DNA of 64,000 nucleotides from Spiroplasma endosymbiont of Agriotes lineatus. Lineage in GTDB: Bacteria > Bacillota_I > Bacilli_A > Mycoplasmatales > Nriv7. Of this stretch, positions 9,425-19,271 are shown piece by piece (position 1 is the stretch's first letter; each line of letters opens with the position of its first letter). The stretch spans positions 62,001 to 126,000 of the forward strand of contig NZ_OZ026448.1 in assembly GCF_964019485.1 (NCBI RefSeq), written 5' to 3'. A program made the translations under genes and the position numbers. The notes under the pieces were generated by a model. It worked only from the letters and a program-made list of their open reading frames with translations, did no database searches and was not told the origin of the DNA.

Positions 9425-11566
9425 ATGCATAATGAAATAAAGAATAAAAAAGCTGTGGAATTAATTAAAGTTTCTAAGATTTATTCTAGTGGTATTGTTG
9501 CTAACAAAAATATTAATTTAGATCTTAAGTATGGTGAAATTCACGCGATTTTAGGTGAAAATGGTGCTGGTAAATCTACTTTGATGAAAACACTTTTTGG
9601 TTTGCATCAACCTACTTTTGGAGTTATTAAAATTGATGGTGAAGTGATGCAAATTACTTCCCCTAATATTGCTACTGATTTAGGTATTGGGATGGTACAT
9701 CAACATTTTCAATTAATTAATAATTTTTCGGTTTTAGATAATATTATTCTTGGTTATGAGTTAAAAGATAAAGCAAAAATTAATCAATTAAATTATTTCT
9801 TTTCTATTTATATAAGTTATATTAATAAAATTGAATTAGCAAAAATTGCAAAAATTAAAGGTGATTTTTTTAATTATAAGAAACACAAATATGAAGCTAA
9901 AATTTTCCGTAAAGCTAAAAAAATAGATTTTAAAGTTGTAAAAAAAATAAAAAAAATTGATGATTGACATCATAAAGAACAAAATAAGAAACTTAATGCT
10001 CAGCAAGTTAAAGATTTAGAACATAAATATCAAGAATTTCTTGAAAAATTTAATTTATTTAATAAAAAGATGGCATATAAATTAGAAAAATTGGAATATA
10101 AATTAACTGATATTATTATTGCTTTAAAAGATAAATATAATAATCGCGTTGAAAATAATACTGATATGGAAACAATTATTTGTAGTAAAATTAATCAACT
10201 TAAAAAAAGAATGAATTTTTATCGTAGTTTTTTATATCGGATGAAAAGAAAATGACAAACAAGGTTTTGATTAAATTATCGTGAAGCTAATAAAAGAATA
10301 GAACAAATTTGTGAGAAAATGAATTTTAAAATTAATTTAAAAGAAAAAGTTAATAATATTTCTGTTTATGACCAACAAAAAGTAGAAATTTTAAAAGTGT
10401 TATATCGTGATGCCAAAATATTAATTTTAGATGAACCTACAGCAATTTTAACACCTCAAGAAATAGATGATTTGATGAAAATGCTTTTAGAATTTAAATC
10501 TCAAGGTAAAGCGATTCTTATTATTACTCATAAATTAAATGAAATTAAAGCAATTGCTGATCGTTGTACAATAATTAGACAAGGTGAGCATATTGATACG
10601 GTTAATGTTAAAAAAACATCAGTTGATAAATTAGCTGAAAAAATGGTTGGAAGAAAAATAATTTTTTCTTTAAAGAAAAAACCTGTTAAATTAGGCAAAA
10701 AATTATTAATTCTTAAAAATATTAATACTTTAAGTAAAACTAAGGTTAAGGTATTAAAAAATTTTAGTTTAACAATTAATCGTGGTGAAATTTTAGGTGT
10801 TGCCGGGATTGAAGGCAATGGTCAAGAAGATATTATTAATATTATTTGTCGTCATTTAAATCCTATTAGTGGTGAAGTAATGTTATTTGATGAATTAGAT
10901 GTTGTTAATAAAATTACTAATAAATTAAAGCAAATTAAAGAAAAGGAAGCAATATTAAAATATAGTAATATTAAAGTTGATCAGAAAATACAATGAGAGT
11001 ATAATTTATTACAATTAGATACTAAAGATACATATAATTTAGGAATTCATCATATTCCTGCTGATCGTCAAAATCAAGGTTTAGTTTTAGATATGAGTTT
11101 ATGAGAAAATATTTCGTTGCGTGATCAATTTAATCATAAATATAGTAATTATGGATTATTAAATCTTGCTAAAATTAAAGAGAAAACGCAAGAAATAATT
11201 AATAACTTTGATGTCCGGGGAGCCAAAAGTGTTCAAAATAAAGTTAAAGAATTATCTGGTGGTAATCAACAAAAAGTAATTATTGGACGAGAATTATCAG
11301 AAGGTCCAAAGTTAATTATTGCTGAACAACCAACACGAGGTTTAGATGTTGGTGCCATTGAATATATTTATGAATCGTTATTAAAACAAAGAGATCAAGG
11401 TAATGCTGTGCTTTTAATTTCATATGAATTAGATGAAGTAATAAATTTATCTGATCGAATTATTACTATTAATAATGGTAAAAATATGGGTGAAGTTAAA
11501 GCGAGTGATGTTACTAAAGAGAAATTAGGTTTAATGATGGCGGGGGTGAATTTTAAAGATGAGTAA
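9425..11566 (+). CDS. Nucleoside-type ABC transporter ATPase with large insertion
   Basis: 713 aa, with two fused nucleotide-binding domains as in RbsA/NupA/PnrB-type ATPases. Domain 1 has Walker A GENGAGKST (44-52), the Q-loop HQHFQLINNFSVLDNI (about 98-113) and Walker B ILILDEPTA (about 332-340). Its signature is degenerate (NNISVYDQQ). Domain 2 has the usual weak Walker A (EGNGQ), LSGGNQQKV near 610 and IIAEQPTRGLD. Family members are near 510-560 aa. The extra length is a Lys/Tyr-rich helical insertion between Q-loop and signature of domain 1 (about residues 120-295), plus about 45 residues in domain 2. Its last codons overlap the first permease gene. Confidence 0.9.
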
Positions 11567-13244
11567 ATATAAAAAAATATTTTTTCCCATATTATCAGTT
11601 ACGATAGCTTTTATTATTGGGTTATTACTTTTATTAATTAGTAATGATCCATTAGCGATATATAAAATTAGTGATTTACTATGAGGTAATTTTCGTAGTA
11701 AAAATGCATTTTTAGATTTTTTAGGATATTTTTCTGTTTATGGTTTAGTAGGAATTGCTGTTGCAATTGGATTTAGAGGCGGGATATTTAATGTTGGTGT
11801 TTCGGGACAAATGATGTTTGCCGGGGCGATGTCTTATATTGCTTTGAGTTGAGGTAATGCTGATGCTTTAAATCCTTTCTTTGTTTTTCTAATTTGTATA
11901 TTATCAGCAATTGTACTAGGATTGCTTACGATATTATTAAAAGTTTATGGCAATATTCATGAAGTTGTTACAACAATAATGTTAAATTGAGCAGTTTTAT
12001 ATTTTTATCAATTTGTTTTAGAAAGCGGGCCTGCTCTTGAAACTAATGGATCATCAATTGGTTTTCCTGGTCATTTATTAATAAATTTAAATTTAAAGGA
12101 AGTTGTTACTTCGTCTTTTAATATAGGCATTTTTATTACAATAATTTTAATTGTTGGTTTTTGATTTATTTTTAAATTTACTAATTTAGGATATAAAATT
12201 AAAATTAGTGGTAGTAATCCTTTAGCTACAAAGTATGCTGGCGTTAAGTATAATAAAATTATAATTTATACAATGTTAATTTCTTCATGTGTTGCCGGAA
12301 TTGCTGGTTTTGTTTATTACTATGGTATTGTACGGTTTTTATCCGTACAATCTGTTCCATTGAATATTGGTTTTGATGGTATTACTGTGTCATTATTAGC
12401 AAATAATAGTTTTATTGGTATTATTTTCTCAGCATTATTTGTTAGTGCTGTGTATGCTCAAAAAGTTGTTATGTCAGGTAATAAAGAAATTGTTGAAACA
12501 ATTATTGCTATTGCTTTATTATCAATTGCTTTAGGAACATATTTTTTAGTTAAACCAAAATCAAAAACAACAAAGTGATATTTACAATTAATGACCACAA
12601 GACAACTGAGATTATCATATAGTTATCATGGAATTAATAGGTGGTATTTAAAGTTTTTACGATTTAAAGATTTTATTCAACTTGAAATTTATTGTCTTTT
12701 AAATAAAATTGATATTTATTATGAATATTTTGAAGCTCATAGTAGAAATTGATTAAAATTTATTTTTGTGAGAAATCAAGCATTATATTTATCGCAAAAG
12801 TTATGAATTAATGTTAATAAAGAAATGAATATTATTGAATATTGAAAAGAATATGAAGAAATATCAGAACAAAAAATTAATTTTGCAAAGCAATTTTTTA
12901 AAGAAGACAAAACAAAAATTAAAAAATTAAATACTAAAGAAAATAAAATTATTCATTTAACAAAAAAAATTATTTTAATTAAACAAAAAGTAATTTTAAA
13001 ATTGCATAATAATAATATGACATTAGTAATTGATGTATATGAAAAAAGTTATGAAGCAAAAGAAAAAAAGATCTTAGACTTAAAGAAAATAATTAATGAT
13101 TCTAATCTTTCATTGTTTCAAAGTTGATATTGTAAATTACAATTGCAAAAACTGACAAAATCACAATTAAGAAATGCATCACAATTTATTAGTAAGAAGA
13201 CTTTAATTGAAGAAATAATGAAGGAGGTAAAGAAAGATGCTTAA
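11559..13244 (+). CDS. ABC transporter permease (BPD_transp_2) with C-terminal extension
   Basis: 561 aa. Residues 1-340 form the expected 8-10 membrane helices of the nucleoside/branched-chain permease family, with FRGGIFNVGVSGQMMFAGAM near 72 and the EAA-like ISGSNPLATKYAGV near 218. Residues 341-561 are an added hydrophilic, Lys- and Tyr-rich helical domain (for example EYWKEYEEISEQKINFAKQF) that a usual permease of about 350 aa does not have. It starts 8 nt inside the ATPase gene and overlaps the second permease by 8 nt, so translation is probably coupled. The extension is likely cytoplasmic and may contact the ATPase insertion. Confidence 0.88.
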
Positions 13245-14169
13245 TTCAGTTTTTGGAACTTCTTTAATAAGTGGATTACCTTTAATTAGTATTTTTATGA
13301 TTACTGCTATTGCCGCTTTAATTTCTGAGCGGGCGGGTGTAATTAATATTGGCTTGGAAGGACAGATGGTATTTGCCGGTTTGGGTTATTCATTAATTAC
13401 TTATTGTCATTATGATATTAATAATTTAAATAATCATAGTTTAACAGTAATAGCAATTGTTGTTGGTGTTCTTTTTGGAATGATAATATCGTTGCTACAT
13501 TCATTAATGGTATTAAAATTTAAAATTAATCATATTATTTCTGGAACAGTTGTTAATGTTGCCGGGCCCGCCATTGCAGCGATGGGAGCAACATTATTAA
13601 ATAATCGTGCTAATATTTCAAGTAATATTCAATATATTCCTTGAAAAATAGATAGTTTAATTTTTTATCCGTTTATTATTTTAATTATTGTAATTGCTAT
13701 TATTTGTTTATTAGTTTTTAGTAAATTTGGTTTGCGTTTAAAATCAGTTGGTGAAAATCCTTGAGCTAGTGAATCTGTCGGGATTAGTGTCAATCGTTAT
13801 AAATTTTTTGCAATTACAATTTCTGGAGCTTTAGCAGGATTAAGTGGTTCATTATATGTGATAACCCAAAATATTTTTATGCCAACGGCGGGTGGATATG
13901 GTTTTATTGCAATTGCAATTATGATTCTTGCGCGTTGAAATGGATGGTTTATTATGTTAAGTTCATTTATTTTAGGATATGTAATTCAGTTAACATATGA
14001 GATCGCTGCTGTTCCTGATATTACTAAACATATTAATCCCCAATTGTTAAAATCATTAATTTACTTGTCACCATTAGTATCATTATTAATTTTTCGGTTT
14101 ATTTATAATAAAAAAATTACTGGTGCACCAAGTGCTTTAGGAATAAGTTATTCAGTGGATAGTTGTTAG
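13237..14169 (+). CDS. ABC transporter permease (second, BPD_transp_2)
   Basis: 310 aa, all membrane. Its key family sequence is ISERAGVINIGLEGQMVFAG (residues 30-49), with LRLKSVGENPWASESVGISV as the ATPase-coupling loop near 170. It pairs with the preceding permease to form the translocation pore. The AAGGAGG site lies inside the end of the upstream gene. The last residues (SYSVDSC) run to TAG at 14167, just before a repeat fragment, so the natural C terminus may have been altered. Confidence 0.88.
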
Positions 14170-14172
14170 TCT

Positions 14173-14206
14173 TGGGCGCGTAAAGAGTTTTGTTGGGCGG
14201 GCAAAG
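14173..14206 (+). repeat. Fragment of the dispersed-repeat right end
   Basis: GCGCGTAAAGAGTTTTGTTGGGCGGGCAAAGATTT resembles the inverted end ACGCATAAAGTTTTGTTAGGCGGGAAAATATTT of the palindrome at 47059. It lies exactly at the junction between the transporter operon and the plectrovirus remnant. Confidence 0.5.
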
Positions 14207-14237
14207 ATTTATAATTGTACAGTCAGTTCCTAAAAAA

Positions 14238-14513
14238 ATGGCCGCCCTTCTCGCCCAAATGCTTTATAAAGTTTTTGATTTAATTTGAAGTCTCTTGAAG
14301 TACCAGGAACGAATATTCAACTAATATTTCCTTTATTCTTAACGCTGGCTGTAGAATTTCTTATGGCAATTATTCTTGGATTTGGTAGTCGGTAGTTAAC
14401 AAGTTAATTTAGAAAAACAACGCCAATATGCTGTTAAAAATAAGGGTCGTTTAAGCGCGTGAGGAAAAGCTAAAAAACAAACAAAACTAATAAAAACAAA
14501 GCAAGGTAACTAA
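14238..14513 (+). pseudogene. Plectrovirus small membrane protein, frameshifted
   Basis: The frame opens MAALLAQMLYKVFDLIWSLL, then needs one extra G near 14296 to continue VPGTNIQLIFPLFLTLAVEF. It is parallel to the intact 107-aa protein at 63550-63873 (MFYKVFDLIWTLTIPGTDIH). A second frame change after FGSR near 14392 precedes a basic tail (KQRQYAVKNKGRLSAWGKAKK). It is a one-span protein of the kind that forms filamentous virions. Confidence 0.65.
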
Positions 14514-14515
14514 CA

Positions 14516-14769
14516 ATGTTTAAACTAATTATTATTTTTATCTTAATAACTGTTCTTGGACTTTTAGCTGGTAGTCATTTTGAAACTTTAACGAACTATA
14601 TTAGCGAAGGCCTTGCGAATTTCCAAAAGTTTATTACTAGCAATTTAACAATTTTAGAGCTATTTAAACCAATGGCACGAACATTTTCGCAACAATCCAA
14701 TCGTGTTTAATCATTCTTGGTGTCACTTGTGTATTTATTGCTTTATTTATTGTGATTAAAGGACGATAA
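14516..14769 (+). pseudogene. Plectrovirus membrane protein homologous to 63287-63532
   Basis: MFKLIIIFILITVLGLLAGS followed by ISEGLANFQKFITSNLTILELFKPMARTFS parallels the 81-aa prophage protein (MFKLIILFILAAVFSIFA, ILDLFKPMIRLFS). A frame change near 14690 separates this from the second membrane span IILGVTCVFIALFIVIKGR, which ends at TAA 14767. Confidence 0.7.
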
Positions 14770-14791
14770 AAAATGTGAAAGAAGAATTAAA

Positions 14792-15142
14792 ATGGAAAAA
14801 CTTTTAGGAAAATTATTTAAAAAAGATAATTCAAAAGAAAAAATGCCATTAAAATTAAGAATTAAAAATTCTTTTAAAAAAAGTGGTTAAAAATAGTATT
14901 AAGTATCATTTTTATCTTTATAAGCTTGTTAATTTGTGCATTAACAGTAATCGATACTAAATGAATAACTGGAACAAGTAACGAATTTAATGATTTTATG
15001 AATAAAGAGAGATGGTCGATTTCTTCGAGAAGCTCAATAGTGTCATTTGCTAGCGGGAATATTTGTTTTTTGATGAGGCGGAACAATATATTTTGTAATT
15101 CAATTTAAAAAATTAATCCGTTTTTATTATTCAAAAAATTAA
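14792..15142 (+). pseudogene. Plectrovirus two-span membrane protein, frameshifted
   Basis: It begins MEKLLGKLFKKDNSKEKMPL. Frame changes near 14885, 15010 and 15050 are needed to read a first span (VLSIIFIFISLLICALTVID), a middle MVDFFEKLNSVI and a second span (LLAGIFVFWWGGTIYFVIQF), ending FYYSKN at 15142. Its position, third in the same order as in the prophage at 62.8-63.9 kb, supports a viral origin. The stretch 15143-15224 holds nothing I can identify. Confidence 0.55.
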
Positions 15143-15224
15143 AGCAAAAATAATCTTGAAAAATAAAACTAAACAAAGTCATTAATTTTTTAAAAAAATA
15201 TTGATGAATAATACTTAATTACAT

Positions 15225-15639
15225 TAGACTTGGTACATAACTATAACTAGCTTAATTCAAAATTATATATTCCTGAAATTAAGTTAAATCGTAATCCAAA
15301 CCTTCTAATTTTATTGCGATAACGATAAACTAGTATTTTAAATCTTTTTAATTTAGCAAAAACATGCTCAATGGTAATTCTAACTTTACTTAAAAAAAAT
15401 TATTATATTCCTTTTATTTGGATTTAAAGAATTATTTTTACTCTTTTTAATTGGTAATAATGTATTTTTATGAACATTTTGCAAACCTTGATATCCTGAA
15501 TCGGCAACTAATTCTATTTTTGGATTTATAAGTGTATTTGATTTTAAAAATACATTATTTGAATAGGTTACAATAAGTTGAACCATATTTATGTGGACTT
15601 TCAAAATAAGATAAAATTAAGGGTTATGTACCAAGTCTA
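15225..15639. mobile_element. IS5-like element, internally deleted, with IS150-type end inside
   Basis: The ends TAGACTTGGTACATAACTATAAC and GGTTATGTACCAAGTCTA are those of the IS5-like family. The minus strand (15247-15560) encodes the transposase C-terminal part: IELVADSGYQGLQNVH with the catalytic Asp, then after a frame change RITIEHVFAKLKRFKILVYR. At 15555-15610 the 5' end of the IS150-type element (ACAATAAGTTG..CCATATTTATGTGG) is fused in, as on the inner right flank at 7690-7740. Only part of the transposase is left. Confidence 0.7.
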
Positions 15640-15666
15640 TTATGAAAATAATAATTAAATATTAAA

Positions 15667-16287
15667 TTAAGTTACTTTTACAAAACTATTAATCTTAATT
15701 TGTGCTAAATCATTGTTATAATCACAAAAAAATACCAACTTATCAGTTTTTTTTTCCTTCGGATTAAGTTTCACAATATTATATTTTCAATTAACAACAC
15801 CACTAAACTTATACTTTTGGGCAATGCCTTGAAAGAAAACATCAAAAGCAATTTTTTTAGGTGATGTCTTATCATCAGTTACTTCTGCTTTAATACCATC
15901 AATTACTTTAATCTCAGCTCCATTAAAATTCAATTTATCATTAACAAACGAATTATTAATATCAAACTGATATGAAAATGTATCTCCTGACCTTGTATAA
16001 AAATCAGCATAAAATTGAGTTGCTAATTCACTATTTAATTGCTTTACATTCTCTTTATTATTTTCTACTCACGTTGTTTTACCATTTTTTTTATAAGTAT
16101 AAAATAAACTATTTATTGTCTTAGTAACCGCCTCAGCACGAAAAATCTTATCAAATATTGTTGCTTCATTAGCAGCATTAGTAATATTAACTGTAACCAG
16201 GTGCGTCTTCATGCTACAAGCAACAATACTAAATATCATTACAAAACTAGTCATTGAATGACTAATTATTGAAAACATTCTTTTCAT
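15667..16287 (-). CDS. Predicted lipoprotein of unknown function
   Basis: 206 aa. ATG 16287 is chosen because AAGGA lies 7 nt upstream; it overlaps the end of dnaB by 26 nt. The signal MKRMFSIISHSMTSFVMIFS is followed by IVAC, a lipobox-like cleavage site (Cys near residue 26). The mature part is Lys/Asn-rich, predicted beta-rich, with VENNKENVKQLNSELATQFY and FDVFFQGIAQKYKFSGVVNW. Reads through TGA(Trp). I do not recognise the family; it resembles many mollicute surface lipoproteins. Confidence 0.7.
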
Positions 16288-17647
16288 ATTTTGTTCCTTC
16301 TTTCTTTTCATTTTTATTCACAATCTTATTATAATCAATAAAACTACCATACTTTTGTAAAAAAAGTAATTCTACTGTTCCGGTCGGACCATTACGATGC
16401 TTAGAAATAATTAATCGTGCTTTATGTGATTCTTCATTCAAACTATCTTCTTTCTTTTCATAATAGTCTTCACGATAAAGAAACATAATTAAGTCAGCAT
16501 CCTGTTCAATTGCTCCTGATTCACGCAAATCAGACATTAATGGTCGTTTATCTTCTCTTGATTCTACTTTTCGCGATAACTGTGATAAACAAACAATTGG
16601 TACTTCTAGTTCTCTTGCTAATGCCTTTAAACTTCGAGAAATATTGGAAATTTCTTGTTGCCGATTCTCGCCATCACCAACTAATAATTGCAAGTAATCA
16701 ATAACAACCAACTTTAAATCATAATTACGACTTAATTTTCTTAATTTAGAAATTAATTCAATCACTCGCAATCCCGGGGAATCATCAATAAAAATATTGC
16801 TTTGCTTTAATTTACTACCAACACTAGTTAAATCTTGTCAATTTCGACTTGTTAAATTTTTTCCCGTTTTAATTTGCATTGAACTAATTTTTGTTTCTGA
16901 ACCTAAAATTCTCAAAATTAATTGTTCAGTTGGCATTTCTAAAGAAAAAATGACCACAGCACTATCTTTATAAACTCTTGCACAATTAACAGCAAAATTT
17001 AATGCTAAAGCTGTTTTCCCCATTGAAGGACGAGCTGCCAAAATAATAAAATCACCATTTTGAAAACCATTAGTAATCTTATTTAATTGCATAAAACCAC
17101 TATCTGAACCTGTTAATTGATTATCACTAGTTTGTAACTTCTCAATCTTAGATAATGTTGCATCAACAATATCCTTAGTACTTTTAAACTCATTTTTTTT
17201 ACGATTATTAGCAATTTCCAAAATTTTCCGTTCAGCAATTCCTAAAAGTTCTCACACACTAATTTCAGTATTAATTTTCTTAGTAATATCTTGAGTTACT
17301 AATTGCAAATTTCTTAACATTGTGCGTTCAACAATAATTTTTAAATAATCATCTAAATTAGCATCACTAATATAACTTTGAGTGATCAAAGTTAAATATT
17401 CCACCCCACCAGCCTGACTAAGACTTTGTTGTTTAACTAACATATCAGTTAAAATTGGTAAATCAATTGGTAATTGATGATTATATAACGAAGTAATTGC
17501 TTTAAAAATTAATTTATGTCGGGAATTAATAAAATCATTCTCATTAAGAAAAGCAACAACCTCATCACTAGCACTTTTAGAATTAATAACTGCCGCTAAA
17601 ATACTAACCTCAGCATCTTCTAATAAAAAATTATTAGTAATAGTCAT
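16262..17647 (-). CDS. dnaB: Replicative DNA helicase
   Basis: 461 aa, the usual DnaB length. The N-terminal domain holds LLEDAEVSILAAVINSK, and a helical linker follows. The RecA-like core contains ARPSMGKTALALNFA (Walker A), VIFSLEMPTEQL, KLVVIDYLQLL (Walker B), CLSQLSRKVESREDKRP and LRESGAIEQDADLI. It unwinds DNA ahead of the fork as a hexamer. The start overlaps the rplI stop (TAATG); rplI-dnaB is the order also seen in Firmicutes. Confidence 0.95.
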
Positions 17648-18100
17648 TACTTTTTACCTACAACTTGAATTTTCAAAATCGTAAAAATATCATTAAATAA
17701 TTTAATATTATTAATACTAATAATATTAATATTTTGATAATTAACTAACTGTTTTTTATCTAATTGAATATTATACTTATACTTTTGACTTAATTTTTCA
17801 ATAATCTGTTTACTAGTAATTGTTCCAAATACCTTATTTTTATTAATTTTCAAATCAAAATTTAAAATTATCTTTTCAATTTCTAATTTTAATGCTTCAT
17901 TTTCAAGCTTTTTTTCATTAATTTTATTATCAAATTTTTGTTGTTGTTTTCCTAACTGCGCTCAAGTTTGAATTGAAGCCACAATTGCTATTTTTTGTGA
18001 TAATAAATAGTTTTTTTCATATTCATATCCGTCAGCAACGGTGATAATATCGTTTTTTTTTACCATAATTTTTTAAATTTTTCAATAAAACTACTTTCAC
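17647..18100 (-). CDS. rplI: 50S ribosomal protein L9, with a homopolymer frameshift near the start
   Basis: The ribosomal L9 N terminus is normally MKVILL..V..LGKKGDIV.V.DGY. Here GTG 18100 begins VKVVLLKNLKNYGKK, and the continuation NDIITVADGYEYEKNYLLSQ lies one frame away. Nine A residues (18053-18061 on the complement) replace the eight needed. Without a shift only a 139-aa protein from ATG 18066 is possible, lacking the first rRNA-binding strand. The rest of the gene is open: a coiled linker and the C-terminal domain. A dispersed repeat begins directly at the start codon and may have removed the native ribosome site. It could be slippage-corrected, defective or a sequencing error. Confidence 0.8.
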
Positions 18101-18236
18101 TGGTCGTGTTTAGTTTTCTTAGGTATTGCTTTGAAGAAGTAAAACAATCAGCTAATTATATTATTTAATTACTAAACTAACCCCGCCCTTCTTGTTGTCG
18201 TCATTTTTACTCGTTATCATTTTATCATATTATTTA
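18101..18236. repeat. Second repeat type (~135 bp), copy 1
   Basis: It begins CGTGTTTAGTTTTCTTAGGTA and continues GCTTTGAAGAAGTAAAACAA, ACTAAACTAACCCCGCC and TTGTTGTCGTCATTTTTACT. The same order recurs at 34619-34756 with about 90% identity. It is positioned immediately upstream of rplI. Confidence 0.7.
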
Positions 18237-18260
18237 ATTTTTACAAAACAAAAATTATTA

Positions 18261-18331
18261 AGAGCCGTGTTTAGTTTTCTTAGGTATTTTTTCTTTTTTA
18301 AAAAATACCTAAGAAAACTAAACACGGCTCT
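18261..18331. repeat. Perfect 32-bp-stem hairpin made from the repeat left end
   Basis: Arms 18261-18292 and 18300-18331 are exact reverse complements, with the loop CTTTTTT. The arm contains GTGTTTAGTTTTCTTAGGTA, the left end of the dispersed repeat. It lies between the DivIVA-like gene and rplI and could act as a terminator for the upstream minus-strand operon. Confidence 0.8.
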
Positions 18332-18396
18332 GACGTCTTAATACTTATTTAAATATTTACCTACCTACCTAATAAAATTTTATGTGCCTTAACCGA
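18332..18396. repeat. Dispersed-repeat right-end fragment
   Basis: GACGTCTTAATACTTATTTAAATATT then CCTACCTAATAAAATTTTATGTG matches the right arm of the 47059 palindrome (TGTCTTAATACTTATTCAAATATT..GCCTAACAAAACTTTATGCG). With the hairpin at 18261 it makes a left-end/right-end pair. Confidence 0.6.
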
Positions 18397-18419
18397 TTAA
18401 TGAATGATATCAACATTTC

Positions 18420-18695
18420 TTAAAACTTTTCTTCTAATTTATCTCATTGTTGCATAACAATTTCATAATTACTTTTTAACTTTTCATGTTCTTCAATTAT
18501 TTCTTTGATTTTTTCTTTTAAACTCAAAATTTCATCAACATGAGTTTCAATAATTTTATTAAAAGCATCATAATCTTTTTGAATAATATCTAAAAACCGT
18601 TTAACTTCTTGGACATCATAACCTTTAAAATTAATTTGAAATTCCTTTTCTAAAATATCCTCTTTTACCAATTTAAAACTATTATCATTTTTCAT
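18420..18695 (-). CDS. DivIVA/GpsB-like cell-division protein
   Basis: 91 aa ending at TAA 18420. The motif LEKEFQINFKGYDVQEVKRFLDIIQKDYDAF is the N-terminal dimerisation domain of DivIVA/GpsB (F..-.GY...EV..FLD-I..DY). A heptad-rich coiled coil follows (HVDEILSLKEKIKEIIEEHEKL). It is short, closer to GpsB than DivIVA; which one is uncertain. It is 4 nt from the end of the gene upstream, with GGAGGAA between, so it is probably co-expressed. Confidence 0.8.
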
Positions 18696-18699
18696 AAAA

Positions 18700-19266
18700 T
18701 TATTCCTCCTTTTTTATGGCATCAATCATATCAGTAATTAATCAATTAAATTGTGATAAACTTTTTTTATTATCAGAATTTAAAATCAACTGTTGTAATT
18801 TAATAAAATTAGTTTTTTTATTATTACTTTTTAACGATTGTACCTTATTAACTAAATTTTCATCATTCAAATGTTGTTCAATAAATAATTTTTGTTCAAA
18901 AGATAACGGCGTTATTAAAACACTATTAATATCAACAAACTTATCTTCAATAATTACATTATCATCTTGCAACTGGTGAAAAATTTTATTAAATAATGGT
19001 GTTAATGACATTGTTAACTTATCATTAAAATTACTAATTCATAAATAATCTTTTTCTAACAATCGAACTAATAGTTTATCAATTTTGTTAACATCAAAAT
19101 TAGAAAAATTTTCTAATTTCTCAGAGGTTACAAATTGATATTCTTCTGATAATAAATGCATTAATAATAATAAAATAATTAATTCATCTTCAGTAATTAA
19201 AAGAACCTTATAAAACTGTAATAAAAGTCTTCACTTATGAAAAATATTTAACGAATTTATGTTCAT
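18700..19266 (-). CDS. DnaD-type N-terminal domain protein (primosome-like)
   Basis: 188 aa from ATG 19266. The N-terminal half has the pattern of DnaD winged-helix domains: LLITEDELIILLLLMHLLSE, a Leu-rich second helix, VNKIDKLLVRLLEKDYLWI and LTPLFNKIFHQL. The C-terminal part is Lys/Asn-rich and weakly conserved. It may help load helicase or organise DNA. It lies between gpsA (5 nt) and the DivIVA-like gene. The family assignment is by pattern, not strong motif. Confidence 0.6.
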
Positions 19267-19271
19267 TATTT

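Noticed and set aside
10528-10818. Minus-strand open frame inside the ABC ATPase gene
   Set aside because: It is antisense to conserved ATPase motifs and has no ribosome site; a shadow frame.
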